Shown one piece after another: positions 46,818-57,600 of a DNA stretch of 64,000 nt; position 1 is the stretch's first letter, and every line of letters starts with the position of its first letter. The translations under genes were made by a program, and so were the position numbers. The notes under the pieces were generated by a model. The model did no database searches. It worked only from the letters and a program-made list of their open reading frames with translations, and was not told where the DNA came from. This DNA is from PALSA-894 sp963757565 (lineage in GTDB: Bacteria; Pseudomonadota; Alphaproteobacteria; Rhizobiales; Xanthobacteraceae): positions 2,232,001 to 2,296,000 of the forward strand of contig CAVWSB010000011.1 of the NCBI GenBank assembly GCA_963757565.1, in the 5' to 3' direction.

Positions 46818-47486
46818 GTTTGCAGCCCAAGCTGATGTCGTTCGATGTGTTCGGCACGCTGATCAGCGTGCGCGACAGCTCATACGGCGCATTCGAGCGT
46901 ATCCTGGCGGATGCCAACGCGCATGGCGTCGACGTGAAGGCATTCTGGGAGCACTGGGAGCACCGCAACATTGCCCATTACTGGAAGCCTTACCGCTCCT
47001 ATCGCGAGATCTGCGCACTCTCGCTGGCGGAGTCATTCTCGCATTTCGGGATCGCGGGCGACAGCCGCCTGATCGAACGCTACTTCGATGCGTTTCCGCG
47101 CTTCTTTCTCTATGACGATGTCGTCCGTACGCTCGACACGCTCTCACGCCGCTACCGGCTCGGCGATCGTTTCGAACATCGACGACGATCTGCTCGCATT
47201 GACCCCGCTGCGGCGCGAGTTCGACCTCGTGTGCACGGCGCAGCGCGCGAAAGGCTACAAGCCTGACGGCACACTGTTCCGCTATCTAATAGAGCATGCT
47301 GGGTGCCATAAGGACGAGATCCTCCATTCGGGACAATCGCAGTTCACCGACATGGTCGGCGCCAAGCCGCTCGGACTGACCGTGGCGTGGATCAACCGTC
47401 GCGGCGTCGCGCTCGATGCCTCGGTGCCGCGCCCGGATTTCGTCTTCAACGAGGTCCAGTCGCTGTTGGGCCTGGTGGGCGCCTAG
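46814..47486 (+). CDS. HAD family hydrolase, haloacid dehalogenase type II-like (one frameshift)
   Basis: LMSFDVFGTLISVRDSSYGAF holds the nucleophile Asp11 in DVFGTL; near 47161 one extra G shifts the frame, after which IVSNIDDDLLALTPLRREFDLVCTAQRAKGYKPDGTLFRYL follows, with SN (motif II), the Lys of AKGYKPD (motif III), and ILHSGQSQFTDMVGAKPLGLTVAWINRRG (motif IV). About 223 residues. Type II haloacid dehalogenase fold is clear, the substrate not. Confidence 0.88.
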
Positions 47487-47501
47487 ACCGGCAATCGTGC
47501 C

Positions 47502-48203
47502 TTAGCCAACCATCCACCCGGCTTCGCGGAAATGCGCGGTGCTCGCAGGGCTCTTCAGGAAGGCGAGGAAGCGCCGCGCAGCGTCCGGCTCCGCCGCGAA
47601 CGTCGCCGCCGCACCCGCATAAACGCTCACGACTTGTATCGCGGTCGGAAGATACCCGGCGAACTGCACGCCCTTCGCACCGATCAGTTCGGTCGCTTGC
47701 GTCAGGCCAAGTGTCGCCTCCCCGGACGCCACCGCGCGGACGACATCCCTGCCGGTCTTCGACAGAACGCCGCTTTCCATGAGCTGTTCGGCGATGCCGA
47801 GGCCCTCGAACACTTTCGCAATGAACGGCCCCGACGTGCCGCCACCGTTCGGATCGATGAACGCGACATGCTTGGGCGACAGAAGCGCCGTGCGCACCGC
47901 CGCCGCCGTCGAAAGGTCGGGCAGCGGCAAGCCCTCGGCTACTGCGATCCCAAGACCCACCCGCGCGATCTCTGCCTGCGTATTTGCGTCCGCCAGTCCG
48001 ACGGCGACCAACTGCGTGACGCCGGCCGCCGACGTGAGGACCACGTCGACCGGCTCGCGCGCTTCGACGCGCTTGATCACGCCGGCCGCGTTCGCGACCG
48101 TGAGCTGGACCGCAACACCCGACTCGCGCGTGAACACCGGCGCCAGTCCATTGATGACGTGCTCGTAGGCGCCCGCCGCCGTGACCTGCAATTCGGTTGT
48201 CAT
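47502..48203 (-). CDS. Molybdate-type ABC transporter substrate-binding protein (ModA-like)
   Basis: A 233-residue ModA-like protein: MTTELQVTAAGAYEHVINGLAPVFTRESGVAVQLTVANAAGVIKRVEAREPVDVVLTSAAGV, then IDPNGGGTSGPFIAKVFEGLGI and GEATLGLTQATELIGAKGVQFAGYLP. Unlike normal ModA it has no signal peptide, starting directly on the first beta strand. Its ATG overlaps the CcdA-like stop codon (48200-48203). No modB/modC nearby. This gene is intact although its neighbours are not. Confidence 0.85.
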   Translation of the reverse strand: MTTELQVTAAGAYEHVINGLAPVFTRESGVAVQLTVANAAGVIKRVEAREPVDVVLTSAAGVTQLVAVGLADANTQAEIARVGLGIAVAEGLPLPDLSTAAAVRTALLSPKHVAFIDPNGGGTSGPFIAKVFEGLGIAEQLMESGVLSKTGRDVVRAVASGEATLGLTQATELIGAKGVQFAGYLPTAIQVVSVYAGAAATFAAEPDAARRFLAFLKSPASTAHFREAGWMVG

Positions 48204-49011
48204 CCGATCCGCCCGAGAACGGGAAATGCCTCGAGTAGCCAGTAGCTCGCCTCGCTGACGAAGCCGGTGAGGAACGCGATGCCGGTCAGTACCAGCAGCC
48301 CGCCCATCGTCTTCTCGACCATCGGCAGATGGCTGCCGGAAGCGCGCGAGGAATTTCGCGAACGGCTCGATCGCGAAAGCCGCGACCAGGAACGGAATGC
48401 CAAGGCCGAGCGAATAGATTGCAAGCAGCAGCGCACCCTTCGCGACCGTCTCCTTGGATGCGGCGATCGCCAGGATCACCGCGAGGATCGGCCCGATGCA
48501 GGGCGTCCAGCCAAACGCAAACGCCAAACCCATCACGTAGGCGCCCCACAACCCGACTGGCTTCGGCACTTCGGCACGCTTCTCGCGATACATCAGCGCG
48601 ATGCGCGTCACGCCAAGAAAGTGCAGCCCCATGACGATGATGACGATGCCGGCCGACGATCGCGAGCTTGTCCGCGTAGATGCGGATCAGCGATCCAAAT
48701 GCGCTCGCGCTCGCGCCCGAGCGCGACGAACACGGTGGAGAATCCCGCGACGAACAGCGCGGCCGCGCCGACCGTTTCCCAGCGCACCGCGGCTCCGGCT
48801 CGGCATCCGCGAAGCGCTCCAGCGACGTCCCGGCGAGATAGACGAGATAGGGCGGCACCAGCGGCAGCACGCAGGGTGACAGGAAGCTGAGCAGCCCGGC
48901 GAACAGCGCGGCGAAGATCGTGACGTCGGCGGACCATGCGGGAGCTAATGTGCAGACGCAGCCGGTTAGCCTCGCCGAGCGCGACGGATCGAGCGGCGTG
49001 ATCTTGTCCAT
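48200..49011 (-). CDS. ccdA: Cytochrome c biogenesis CcdA-like membrane protein (about four frameshifts)
   Basis: VTIFAALFAGLLSFLSPCVLPLVPPYLVYLAG has the first catalytic Cys in SPCVLPL; later blocks GAAALFVAGFSTVFVALG, LIRIYADKLAIV, GLHFLGVTRIALMYREKR, LAFAFGWTPCIGPILAVILAIA (second Cys in TPCIGP) and MVEKTMGGLLVLTGIAFLTG complete the six-helix CcdA fold. Breaks near 48331, 48652, 48708 and 48795. CcdA carries electrons from thioredoxin to the periplasm. The start at 49011 is tentative; the fold begins about 30 residues in. Confidence 0.85.
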
Positions 49012-49052
49012 GCGAACAAGCTTTTTCGTTTCCGCGCACGTCTTGAACGTGC

Positions 49053-50045
49053 ATGCGCAACCTGATCACCGATGTCCCGGGACTCTTCGGTCGGCAATGC
49101 CGACGACGCGAAGCTCGCCTCCGGCTCGACCGTGATCGTGTTCGACGAGGCGGCGGTCGCCTCCGCGACGTGCGCGGCGGCGCGCCCGGCACGCGCGACA
49201 CCGACCTGCTGCGGCCGGAGGAGACCGTCGAGCGCATCGATGCGGTCGTGCTGTCCGGCGGCTCGGCGTTCGGGCTCGACGCGCCGAGCGGCGTGCAGGC
49301 CTGGCTGCGCGAGCAGGGCCGCGGCTTCGCGGTCGGCAACGATCCGCGTGCCGATCGTGCCGGGCGCGATCGTGTTCGATCTGTTGAACGGCGGCGACAA
49401 GGACTGGGGCCGTTTCCCGCCCTATCGCGATCTCGGCTACGCGGCGGCCGCTAACGCCAGCGCGGATTTCGCGCTGGGCAAGGCGGGCGCGGGCTATGGC
49501 GCCACCACCGTCAATCTGAAGGGCGGGCTCGGCTCGGCCTCCGCGCATGACGCGCGACGGCGCGACCGTCGGCGCGATCGTCGTGGTCAACGCGGTCGGC
49601 AGCGTGACCGTCGGTGACGGGCCGCACTTCTGGGCGGCGCCGTTCGAGCAGGACGCAGAGTTCGGCGGACGCGGTGGCCTTCCGCCGATGCCGCCGCGGA
49701 CGCGCTGACCATGCGCCTCAAGGGCGGCGTGCGCGAGAACACCACCATCGCGCTGGTCGCGACCGACGCGGCGCTCACCAAGGCGCAGGCCAAGCGCCTC
49801 GCTATCGTGGCGCATGACGGGCTCGCGCGCGCGATCTATCCGGTGCACACGCCGCTCGACGGCGACATCGTGTTCGCGGCCTCGACCGGCAAACGCCCGC
49901 TCGCCGATCCGGTCTATGCGACTTCGCGGAGCTCGGCGCGGTTGCGGCCAACGTGCTGGCCCGCGCGGTCGCGCGCGGCGTTTACGAGGCGGCGGCGCTG
50001 CCCTTCGGTGGCGCGCTACCGGCCTGGAAGGACAAATTCGGCTGA
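49053..50045 (+). CDS. P1 family peptidase (DmpA/BapA-like, about six frameshifts)
   Basis: MRNLITDVPGL, SVGNADDAKLASGSTVIVFDEAAVAS, DVRGGAPGTRDTDLLRPEETVERIDAVVLSGGSAFGLDAPSGVQAWL, VPIVPGAIVFDLLNGGDK, GAGYGATTVNLKGGLGSAS, and MRLKGGVRENTTIALVATDAALTKAQ. The last precedes the Asn/Thr autocleavage region of P1 aminopeptidases, with ending ...LPAWKDKFG. Breaks near 49083, 49155, 49345, 49553, 49665 and 49918. Family members are N-terminal-nucleophile aminopeptidases. Confidence 0.85.
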
Positions 50046-50109
50046 CCGCCGCCTGAATTTCGGCTCACCGGCAAGAGATTCGCTAACACCCCGGTGCGAG
50101 GCTTTCGGC

Positions 50110-50337
50110 ATGGCGGCAATCGACCGAAAGAATTCCCGAGGACCGGCTGAATCCCGGCTCGCGGCGCTTGCGCGCGAGTGGTTCACCGAAGCGCGCGAAA
50201 AGACCGCGCAGGAGGACGCTGAGTTCGCCACGTGGAACAAACAGCGCAAGAAATGGACCGCCGGCAGCGACGGCGGCCTGTTCGACAGTTCCTCCGACGG
50301 CGGCGATTGTGGCGGCGACGGCGGTAGCTGCGACTGA
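50110..50337 (+). CDS. Small protein with Asp/Gly/Cys-rich tail, hypothetical
   Basis: A 75-residue soluble protein. The first 50 residues are helical and charged (ESRLAALAREWFTEAREKTAQEDAEFATWNKQRKKW). The last 25 are GSDGGLFDSSSDGGDCGGDGGSCD, rich in Asp, Gly, Ser and with two Cys, which could bind metal; that is inference. It is intact in a damaged region. Start chosen at ATG 50110. Confidence 0.6.
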   Translation: MAAIDRKNSRGPAESRLAALAREWFTEAREKTAQEDAEFATWNKQRKKWTAGSDGGLFDSSSDGGDCGGDGGSCD

Positions 50338-50340
50338 AAG

Positions 50341-51590
50341 CTAGCTGAACCGCTCCGCCCGGTATGGCGCCGGGTCGGTGAACGGCGCCGCGCCGGTCAT
50401 CATCTCGGCGATCAGGCGTCCGGTGACCGCGCGCCATCGTCAGCCCCCAATGGCCGTGGCCGAACGCGAGCCAGAGTCCCTTCTGGCCCGGCGCGCGGCC
50501 GATCGCGGGCAGCGAATCCGGCATGTCGGCCGCCGCCCGAGCCACGGCTCGGCCTCGTTCGGCTCGCCGAGCGGAAACAGCTCGCGCGCGGCGCGGCAGC
50601 AGCCGATCGAACTGTACCGGCGTCGGCGCGGCATCGCGCGCCGCGAACTCCGCGCCGGTGGTGAGGCGGATGCCCTGCTCCATCGGGGTCAGCGCATAGC
50701 CGTATTCGGTGTCGATGATCGGCCGCGACAGCGACGCGTTGCCCTTCGGCATTGTAGTGCCGGTGATAGCCGCGCTTGATGCCGAGCGGCAGCTTGATCC
50801 CGAGCGGCGTCAGCACGTCCGGCGCCCAAGGCCCGAGCGCGACCACGACGTTCTCGGAGTCGACATGCCCTTCGTCGGCGTCGACGCGCCAGTTGCCGTC
50901 GCTCCGGTGCAGCGAGCGCGCATCGCCGTTGATGCAGCACGCCGCCGAGCGCCGCGAAGCGCGCCGCATAAGCGCGCGTCACGGCAGCGGATTGGAAAGC
51001 GAAGCGACATCCGGCCACATCAGCGCGTGACGGAACACCGGCGTCGAGGTTCGGCTCGAGCGCCAGTGCACCCTGCGTATCCAGCGTCCTGCGCCGCGAC
51101 GCCGATCGTGCGCGCCGAACTCGAGCTGCGGCTTCATCGCCTCGAACGCCGCGTCGCTGCGATAGAGCGTCATCCAGCCGGTCTCGCGCAGATATTTCAG
51201 CGCGTCCGGACTCTTCCAGCAGCTGCTTGTGCTCGGCACCGAGCGCGCCATCAGCGGGCGCAGCTTCACGGCGCTGTCCTTTAGCTTCTCCGGCGTCGAG
51301 AAGCGATAATAGGAGATAAGCCACGGCGCGATCTTCAGCAAATCGCCCCAGTGATAGTTCGCCTCCGGCGCGCGCTTCAGCGCGATCTGGATCAGCTTCT
51401 TCAGGCTGCGCGGGAACGCGGTCGGAAACACGCTCGCCCCGACGATCACGCCGGTGTTGCCGTAGCTCGTCTCCTCGCCCGGACCGCGCTTGTCGACCAG
51501 CGCCACCGAAAGCCCGCGCTTGACCAGATGCAGCGCGACCGAGGTGCCGACGATGCCGGCTCCCAGAACGATCGCATCGGTACGCGCCAT
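50341..51590 (-). CDS. D-amino acid dehydrogenase-like FAD oxidoreductase (several frameshifts)
   Basis: MARTDAIVLGAGIVGTSVALHLVKRGLSVALVDKRGPGEETSYGNTGVI gives the dinucleotide motif GAGIVG and the DadA-like SYGNTG. In other frames, LDTQGALALEPNL, ENVVVALGPWAPDVLTPLGIKLPLGIKRGYH, NASLSRPIIDTEYGYALTPMEQGIRLTTGAEFA and SLPAIGRAPGQKGLWLAFGHGHWGLTMA follow in the right order, ending ...PYRAERFS. I count at least seven frame changes. Oxidation of a D-amino acid is the family role. Confidence 0.82.
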
Positions 51591-51702
51591 ATCTCCGCTC
51601 CTCAGGAGAAGCTGTCCCGCGCACATTTATACAGAGCGCATTCGCCGCGCCATCGACGCCGCCCAGCATGGCTGATATGCCGCGATCACTTTTGATGTCG
51701 TT

Positions 51703-52709
51703 GTGATCACGTCCACGCCGCCTTCGATCCGCCGGATCTGGAGCCGTTCATCCCGCGCTTGGCTCGCCTGGCTCGGCCGGCAGGGCACGCGCGCGGTCGC
51801 GGCCTCGATCTTCATCGGCATCGCGGTGCCGCCGCTCGCGGCGGTGCTGAAGCCCGATCTTCGCCTATGCGCTGTTCGTGCTGCTCTGCCTCGCGTTCCT
51901 GCGCGTCGATCCCGCGGCGGTCAGGCGGCATTTCGCGCGGCCGCTGGTGGTCGGCGCGGCCGCCGCCTGGATGATGCTGGTTCACCGCTGCTGATCGGCG
52001 CTCGCGCTGGTGGCGCTCGACGTCGAGACGCGCCGCACGGGCTCTTCATCGCCATGATCCTGCAGGCCGCAGCGCCGCCGGTGATCTCGGCGCCCACGCT
52101 TGCCGCCCTGATGGGGCTCGATGCCGCGTTGTCGCTCGCGACGCTGATCGTCTGCACCGCCGCGACGCCATTCACCGCGCCGGTGTTCGTGGCGCTGTTC
52201 GTCGGGCGACGGCCTGGCGCTCTCGCCCGATCGTGCTCGGCGCCAAGCTGTTCGCGATGCTGCCGGCGCGGCGATCGTCGCCACGCTGGTGCGCCGTGTT
52301 CGGCGGGCCGCGAATGGGTCGCGCGCCAGAGCGAGCGCATCGACGGGCTTCAGCGTTGATCGCGCTGTTCTTCTTTGCCGTCGCGCTGATGGACGGCGTG
52401 CTCGTCTCAACCTTCACCGAACCGCTCAAAGTCCTTGGTCTGACTCGCTTGCCTTTGCGCTGTCGCTCGGACTGACCGCGCTGACCGCGCTCGTATTCGT
52501 GCGGCTCGGCATGCGCCCAGTCGCTTGCGCTCGGCCTTGCGGCGGGAAACCGCAATATGGGGCTGATGCTCGCGGCGGCGGGCGCCGCAGTGCCGGAATT
52601 GACCTGGCTCTATTTCGCGGTCGCGCAGTTTCCGATCTACCTGATGCCTGCAATGCTCAAGCCGCTAGCGCGGCGTTTTGCGCCGCCGCCACCGGTCGAT
52701 GCGTCCTGA
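51703..52709 (+). CDS. Bile acid:sodium symporter (BASS)-like membrane protein (several frameshifts)
   Basis: A membrane protein of about 330 residues after repair: AASIFIGIAVPPLAAVLKP, FAYALFVLLCLAFLRVDPAAVRRHFARP, APHGLFIAMILQAAAPPVISAPTLAALMGLDAALSLATLIVCTAATPFTAPVFVALFVG and LLAAAGAAVPELTWLYFAVAQFPIYLMP. PPV/ISAPTLA with discontinuous helices resembles the BASS/AEC transporters. At least seven frame changes break it. A GTG start at 51703 is tentative. Substrate unknown. Confidence 0.72.
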
Positions 52710-52710
52710 G

Positions 52711-53529
52711 CTAGATCGTCGCCAACGACGTGGTCGCTGTCGACGATGCCGACATGTTCTGCACCAGCTGCGACTGCAGCTTGATCAGTTGCTCGAGCAG
52801 ATTCTGCTGCGTCTGCGACAACGAACTACCGCTGCTCGAGGTGGCGCCGCTCGCCGTGCCCGACGAGGACGCCGCACTGGTCATGCTGATCTTCGAGCCA
52901 TCCGCATAGGTGATGCGTCGTGGTGCTTGACCCGTCGCTGTTGCTCTCGGTCTGCGATGAAGCGCCTGAGGCCGAGGAGGACAGGAGCGCCGAGAGCGGA
53001 TCCTGCGTCCCCTGCGTGCTCGGATCGCCCTGCGACGCATCCGGCGGCGGTCCGGCGTGCATATGATGGTGATGGTGGCCCGCACCCTTGGTGGTGCCGG
53101 AAGCGAATTCGCTCTGGCTGATCGAGCCGTCGCCATTGGTGTCGAGCTTGCTCATCACGTAATCGGCGGCATCCTTGTTGTCGGCGCCGAATGCGGACTG
53201 CAGTTCGCTGCCCGTCACGGTACCGTCGCCCGTCCGCATCGAGTTGCCCGAAAACTTTCTGTTGCATCGGGGAAAGCCCGCTGGTGCCCGACTGCTCCTG
53301 CGCGGAAATCAGCGCGCTCATTGCATCGAGACTGAACGGTGGCCCCGAGGGACCGGTGCCGGGCGTCTGGCCGCTCGCTCCGGAAAACGGATCGAGCCCG
53401 AACGACATCGGCGTCGCTTGCGCTCCCCTGCGACTGAGTCTGCGAAGTTGAACCGCTTTGCTGCGTGGCCTGGAGATACTGCCACTGCGCCGCATAAGCC
53501 GCACTCGACGCGCCTTGAATCTGAGACAT
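52711..53529 (-). CDS. EF-hand calcium-binding protein (several frameshifts)
   Basis: MSQIQGASSAAYAAQWQYLQATQQS at the start, then two EF-hand loops: DADGDGTVTGSE (after repair) and DTNGDGSISQSE, each with Asp at positions 1, 3, 5 and Glu at 12. Then a His-rich stretch GAGHHHHHMHAGPPPD and a Ser/Thr/Gly-rich tail ending NLLEQLIKLQSQLVQNMSASSTATTSLATI. No signal peptide; the tail may be a secretion signal, as the low-complexity end suggests. Three or more frame changes. Confidence 0.8.
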
Positions 53530-53774
53530 CTTACGCAATCCAAATACGGCCAGCAGGCCAGTCGCCCGCAGACTCCTGTTTCAAGTTCCGTGCCGCTGCG
53601 GCGCTCGAGCTAAGCGCTTGAGTTTACGAGCCTTCGCTAGCGCGCGTGCCCGGCAGGAATTGCTCGGAGCCTCGCCCACGGCAAATTCTGCCGCGCAAAA
53701 TCTGTCAGCTTCAGCGCGTTGCTCCTCGCCCTGCGGCCGTGTTACCCGGAGCCAAGATCAATCCGGACGAAGCC

Positions 53775-54456
53775 ATGCGACCGCTGCTCGTCGCCCCGTC
53801 GATCCTCGCAGCCGATTTCGCCAAATTGGGCGAAGAGGTGCGCGCCATCGGCGCCGCGGGTGCCGACTGGATTCACCTCGATGTAATGGACGGGCATTTC
53901 GTGCCGAACATCTCGTTTGGTCCCGGCGCGATTACAGGCGATGCGCCCGCACTCGAAGAAGGTGTTCGATACCCACCTGATGATCGCGCCATGCGATCCC
54001 TACCTCGAAGCCTTCGCCGAGGCGGGCTCTGACGTCATCACGGTGCACGTCGAGGCGGGCCCGCATGTCCACCGCTCGCTGCAGGCGATCCGCGCCCTCG
54101 GTAAAAAGGCGGGCGTCACGCTCAACCCCGGCACGCCGGTCGAAACGCTGGAGAACCTGATCGATCTGGTCGACCTCATCCTGGTGATGTCGGTCAATCC
54201 GGGCTTCGGCGGCCAGGCCTTCATCCCCTCTGCGCTGGAGAAGATCGCGCGCGTGCGGGCGCTCGCCGGCGGGCGGCCGATCGACATCGAGGTCGATGGC
54301 GGCGTCACGGCCGATAACGCTGAAGCCGTTGCGCGCGCCGGCGCCAACGTGCTGGTCGCGGGCTCGGCTGTGTTCAAGGGCGGGCCGTCCGCGTACGCGA
54401 AGAACATCGCGGCGATCCGCAATGCCGCCGCGCTCGCGCGCGGGGAAGCCGCCTGA
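53775..54456 (+). CDS. rpe: Ribulose-phosphate 3-epimerase (one frameshift)
   Basis: MRPLLVAPSILAADFAKLGEEV, GADWIHLDVMDGHFVPNISFGP (catalytic Asp and His), then after one extra base near 53938 VFDTHLMIAPCDPYLEAFAEAGSDVITVHVE, LVMSVNPGFGGQAFIP and IDIEVDGGVTADNAEAVARAGANVLVAGSAVFKG (second catalytic Asp). It interconverts ribulose-5-P and xylulose-5-P in the pentose and Calvin pathways. About 226 residues. The 245 bp upstream holds no gene I can support. Confidence 0.92.
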
Positions 54457-54522
54457 ATTGAGGGGGTTTTGCCCCCGCCCCCGCCGTGTTACCTCACGGG
54501 GTAACCCCGACAGAGCGAAGCA

Positions 54523-55836
54523 ATGATTCCGCGCTATTCCCGTCCCGCGATGGCCGCCATCTGGGAACCCCAGACCCGTTTCCGCATCTGGTTCGAGATC
54601 GAGGCGCACGCCTCGGATGCGATGGCCGAGCTCGGCATCATTCCCAGGGAGGCCGCCTTCACGATCTGGGAGAAGGCGCGCCACGCGACCTTCGACGTCG
54701 CGCGCATCGACGAGATCGAGCGCGAGACCAAGCATGACGTGATCGCGTTCCTGACTCACCTCTCCGAGATCGTCGGCCCCGAGGCGCGCTTCGTGCATCA
54801 GGGCATGACCTCGTCGGACATTCTTGACACCTGCTTCAATGTTCAGCTTGACGCGCGCCGCCGACATCTTGATCGGCGATGTTGACGAAACTGCTTGACG
54901 CGCTGAAGACGCGCGCCTTCGAGCACAAGATGACACCGACCATCGGCCGCTCGCACGGCATCCACGCCGAGCCGGTGACGTTCGGGCTGAAGCTCGCGCA
55001 GGCCTACGCTGAGTTTTCGCGTAACAAGGAGCGGCTGCAGGCCGCCCGCAAGGAAGTGGCCACCTGCGCGATCTCGGGCGCGGTCGGCACCTTCGCGCAG
55101 ATCGATCCGCGCATCGAGGCGCATGTCGCCAAGGCCAAAATGGGCCTGACGGTCGAGCCGATCTCCACGCAGGTGATCCCGCGCGACCGTCACGCCATGT
55201 TTTTCGCGACCTTGGGCGTCGTCGCCTCCTCGATGGAGCGGCTCGCGATCGAGGTGCGTCACTTGCAACGGACCGAGGTGCTGGAGGCGGAGGAGTTCTT
55301 CTCCGAGGGCCAGAAGGGTTCGTCCGCGATGCCGCACAAGCGCAATCCGGTGCTGTCGGAGAACATCACCGGCCTTGCCCGCATGGTGCGCGCCTACGTG
55401 ACGCCCGCGATGGAGAATGTCGCGCTCTGGCACGAGCGCGACATCTCGCACTCCTCCGTCGAGCGCATGATCGGTCCGGACGCCACGGTGACGCTCGATT
55501 TCGCGCTCGCACGCCTGACCGGGCTGATCGAGAAGTTGCTGGTCTATCCGGAAAACATGCAGAAGAATCTCGACCGGCTCGGCGGGCTGATCCACTCGCA
55601 GCGTGTGATGTTGGCGCTGACGCAAAAAGGGGCCGCGCGCGAGGACGCCTACAGACTGGTGCAGCGCAACGCCATGCCGGTCTGGCGCGGCCAAGGCGAC
55701 TTCCTGACGCTCCTGAAAGCCGACAAGGACGTGAAGAAATATCTCAGCGATGCCGAGATCGCCGAGAATTTCGACCTCGGTTATCCACTTCAAGCACGTC
55801 GATACGATTTTCAGGCGCGTGTTCGGCAGCACGTAG
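54523..55836 (+). CDS. purB: Adenylosuccinate lyase (three frameshifts)
   Basis: MIPRYSRPAMAAIWEPQTRFRIWFEIEAHA, GMTSSDILDTCFNVQL, then TIGRSHGIHAEPVTFGLKLAQAYAEF (catalytic His region), and GSSAMPHKRNPVLSENITGLARM, the fumarase/aspartase superfamily signature with the active Ser loop. Breaks near 54853, 54890 and 55785; fixing the last gives HFKHVDTIFRRVFGST and a stop at 55834-55836. Enzyme of purine synthesis (two steps), normally essential, so the breaks are surely sequence errors. Confidence 0.95.
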
Positions 55837-55846
55837 CGCAAACGAA

Positions 55847-55880
55847 AACCGGCGGGACAAGCCCGCCGGTTCTCATTTCT
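55847..55880 (+). terminator. Rho-independent terminator after purB
   Basis: A perfect 10-bp stem AACCGGCGGG / CCCGCCGGTT with loop ACAAG, followed by a T-rich run. It lies 10 bp after the corrected purB stop. It may also serve the convergent SH3-protein gene, as the stem works on both strands. Confidence 0.88.
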
Positions 55881-55899
55881 TGAATTGCGCTAACGAGGC

Positions 55900-56646
55900 T
55901 CAGTGCCGGCCCGGTCCGCCGGCCCCACCTCCGCCAATGGCGCCGCCACCGACATGGCCTCCTCCACCCATATGGCCTCCGCCGCCGATTGCGCCGCCAC
56001 CGGCACGCATGCCACCGCCCACACCGGCACCGCCGCGGAACACACCCCCACCGCCGCCTGTCGGCATGCCGACCGGCGCGCTCATGGACGGACGCCCGCC
56101 GATATTGGAGCGGTTCATCCCTCCGCCAACATTCGAGCGGTTGCCGCCGGGGTTGCCGTTCCAGCCGGTACGGCCCTGCCAGCGGCCGCCGCCGTTCGAC
56201 GCATGGCCGCCGTTCCAGCCGGGGTGGCCGGCGTTCCAGCCGCGGTGGCCGCCATTCCACCCATGTTGGAAGCGATGACCGGGATTCACATAGAGCCCTA
56301 CGCCCGCCCCATACCCATAGCCGTCATCGTAGTAGTCGTCGTAATACGGAGTGTCGTCATAGGCGTAGCTGGGCGCCACGATAGCCGGCCTGCCCTCGGC
56401 AACCGAAAGATAGCTCTGGCTCGCATAGCCGGTCTCGCCGTTGAAACTCACCTGACACCAATTTGCGCTGCAGCCGCCGACGTCGACGGTCGCGCCGCCC
56501 GGAATGGTGCCGATTACCTGGTATTGAGTGCCCGGTCCGGAACGCACATTGACGGCCGATTCGGCCGTAGCTGGCGCCGCAGAGGCCGCACCCGCGGACA
56601 GCACAAGCGCGGACGCAGCGGAAAGCAATATCGTTTTGAGGGTCAT
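55900..56646 (-). CDS. Secreted SH3b-domain protein with Gly-rich repeat tail
   Basis: A 248-residue protein. Signal peptide (about 1-23), then one bacterial SH3 domain (AESAVNVRSGPGTQYQVIGTIPGGATVDVGGCSANWCQVSFNGETGYASQSYL, about 28-81), an acidic Tyr/Asp run (YYDDYYDDGYGYG), GWNGGHRGWNAGHPGWNGGH repeats and a Gly/Ala tail of MGGGGHVGGG units. SH3b often binds the cell wall. Function unknown. Confidence 0.88.
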   Translation of the reverse strand: MTLKTILLSAASALVLSAGAASAAPATAESAVNVRSGPGTQYQVIGTIPGGATVDVGGCSANWCQVSFNGETGYASQSYLSVAEGRPAIVAPSYAYDDTPYYDDYYDDGYGYGAGVGLYVNPGHRFQHGWNGGHRGWNAGHPGWNGGHASNGGGRWQGRTGWNGNPGGNRSNVGGGMNRSNIGGRPSMSAPVGMPTGGGGGVFRGGAGVGGGMRAGGGAIGGGGHMGGGGHVGGGAIGGGGAGGPGRH

Positions 56647-56747
56647 TTTTCTTCTCCTTCGGGGTCACGTGAAGAGAGAAGCGCCGGGCATAGGGCCGCG
56701 TTCCGCACATTACGCATTTGCAATGCGTTGAACTGAAATGCCGCAGG

Positions 56748-57573
56748 TCAGTGCGCGGGAACTGCCCTGCGAACCGGCGCGGACAGCTTCATCAAGCTGA
56801 ACATCGTCGCCAGCACTGCAACGTAAACGACGAGTTGCATCTCGGTCGGGCGATCACTGTAGCCGATCAGCGTGTGCAGCGCGCGGCCGAGCATGCTCTC
56901 GTCCGACAGCAGCCATGAGGTGTCCCAAACCACGGTGCCCATTGCGGTGAGAACGTCGGCTTGCGCCAGGAACAGAACAGCCTGAGCGGCGAGTCCGGCT
57001 GCGAGCAACGCGATCATCGCGCTCGTCGCGGCGAACAGATAGCGCCCGGGAATACGCAGCAATCCGAAATAGGTCAGCGCGCAAAGGAACGCACCGAGAG
57101 CCAGCCCGACGAGGCCGCCGAGGAAGATACTCGCTCCCGAGGTTCCGCCGCCCGCGAGAATTCCATAGAGGAACAAGACGACTTCGGAGCCCTCGCGGAG
57201 CACCGCGATACCGACGACGATCGCAAGCGCCGCGAGCGAGCTTGTGCCCGCGACCACTGCTTCGCCGGCAGCGCGCATCTCGGCCGCCATCTCGCGCCCG
57301 TGCCGCGCCATCCAGACGTTATGCCAGGTCAGCATGACCACCGCGATGAGCAGCACCGTCGCGTTGAACAACTCCTGCCCGGAACCTGCAAACATCTCGC
57401 GACAGCACGCCCGCGAACATCGCGACGATGCAGGCGCCGAGCACGCCGCCGATGATGCCGCCCGTCACCCAGAGGCTGCGCCGTGGCACGCTGCGCGTCA
57501 CGGCCATCACAATGCCGACAATCAGGCCGGCCTCGAACACTTCGCGAAAAACGATGATCAGCGCGGCAAGCAT
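56748..57573 (-). CDS. FTR1 family iron permease (one frameshift)
   Basis: MLAALIIVFREVFEAGLIVGIVMAV has the iron-binding REVFE at 10-14; after one extra base near 57395 the frame continues EMFAGSGQELFNATVLLIAVVMLTWHNVWMARHGREM and later IAVLREGSEVVLFLYGIL, the second RExxE motif. About 274 residues with seven helices. A permease for high-affinity iron uptake (EfeU/FTR1). It stands 27 bp after the cupredoxin gene on the same strand. Confidence 0.9.
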
Positions 57574-57600
57574 GTCATTCCACTGCGTTTATTCGGCTGC

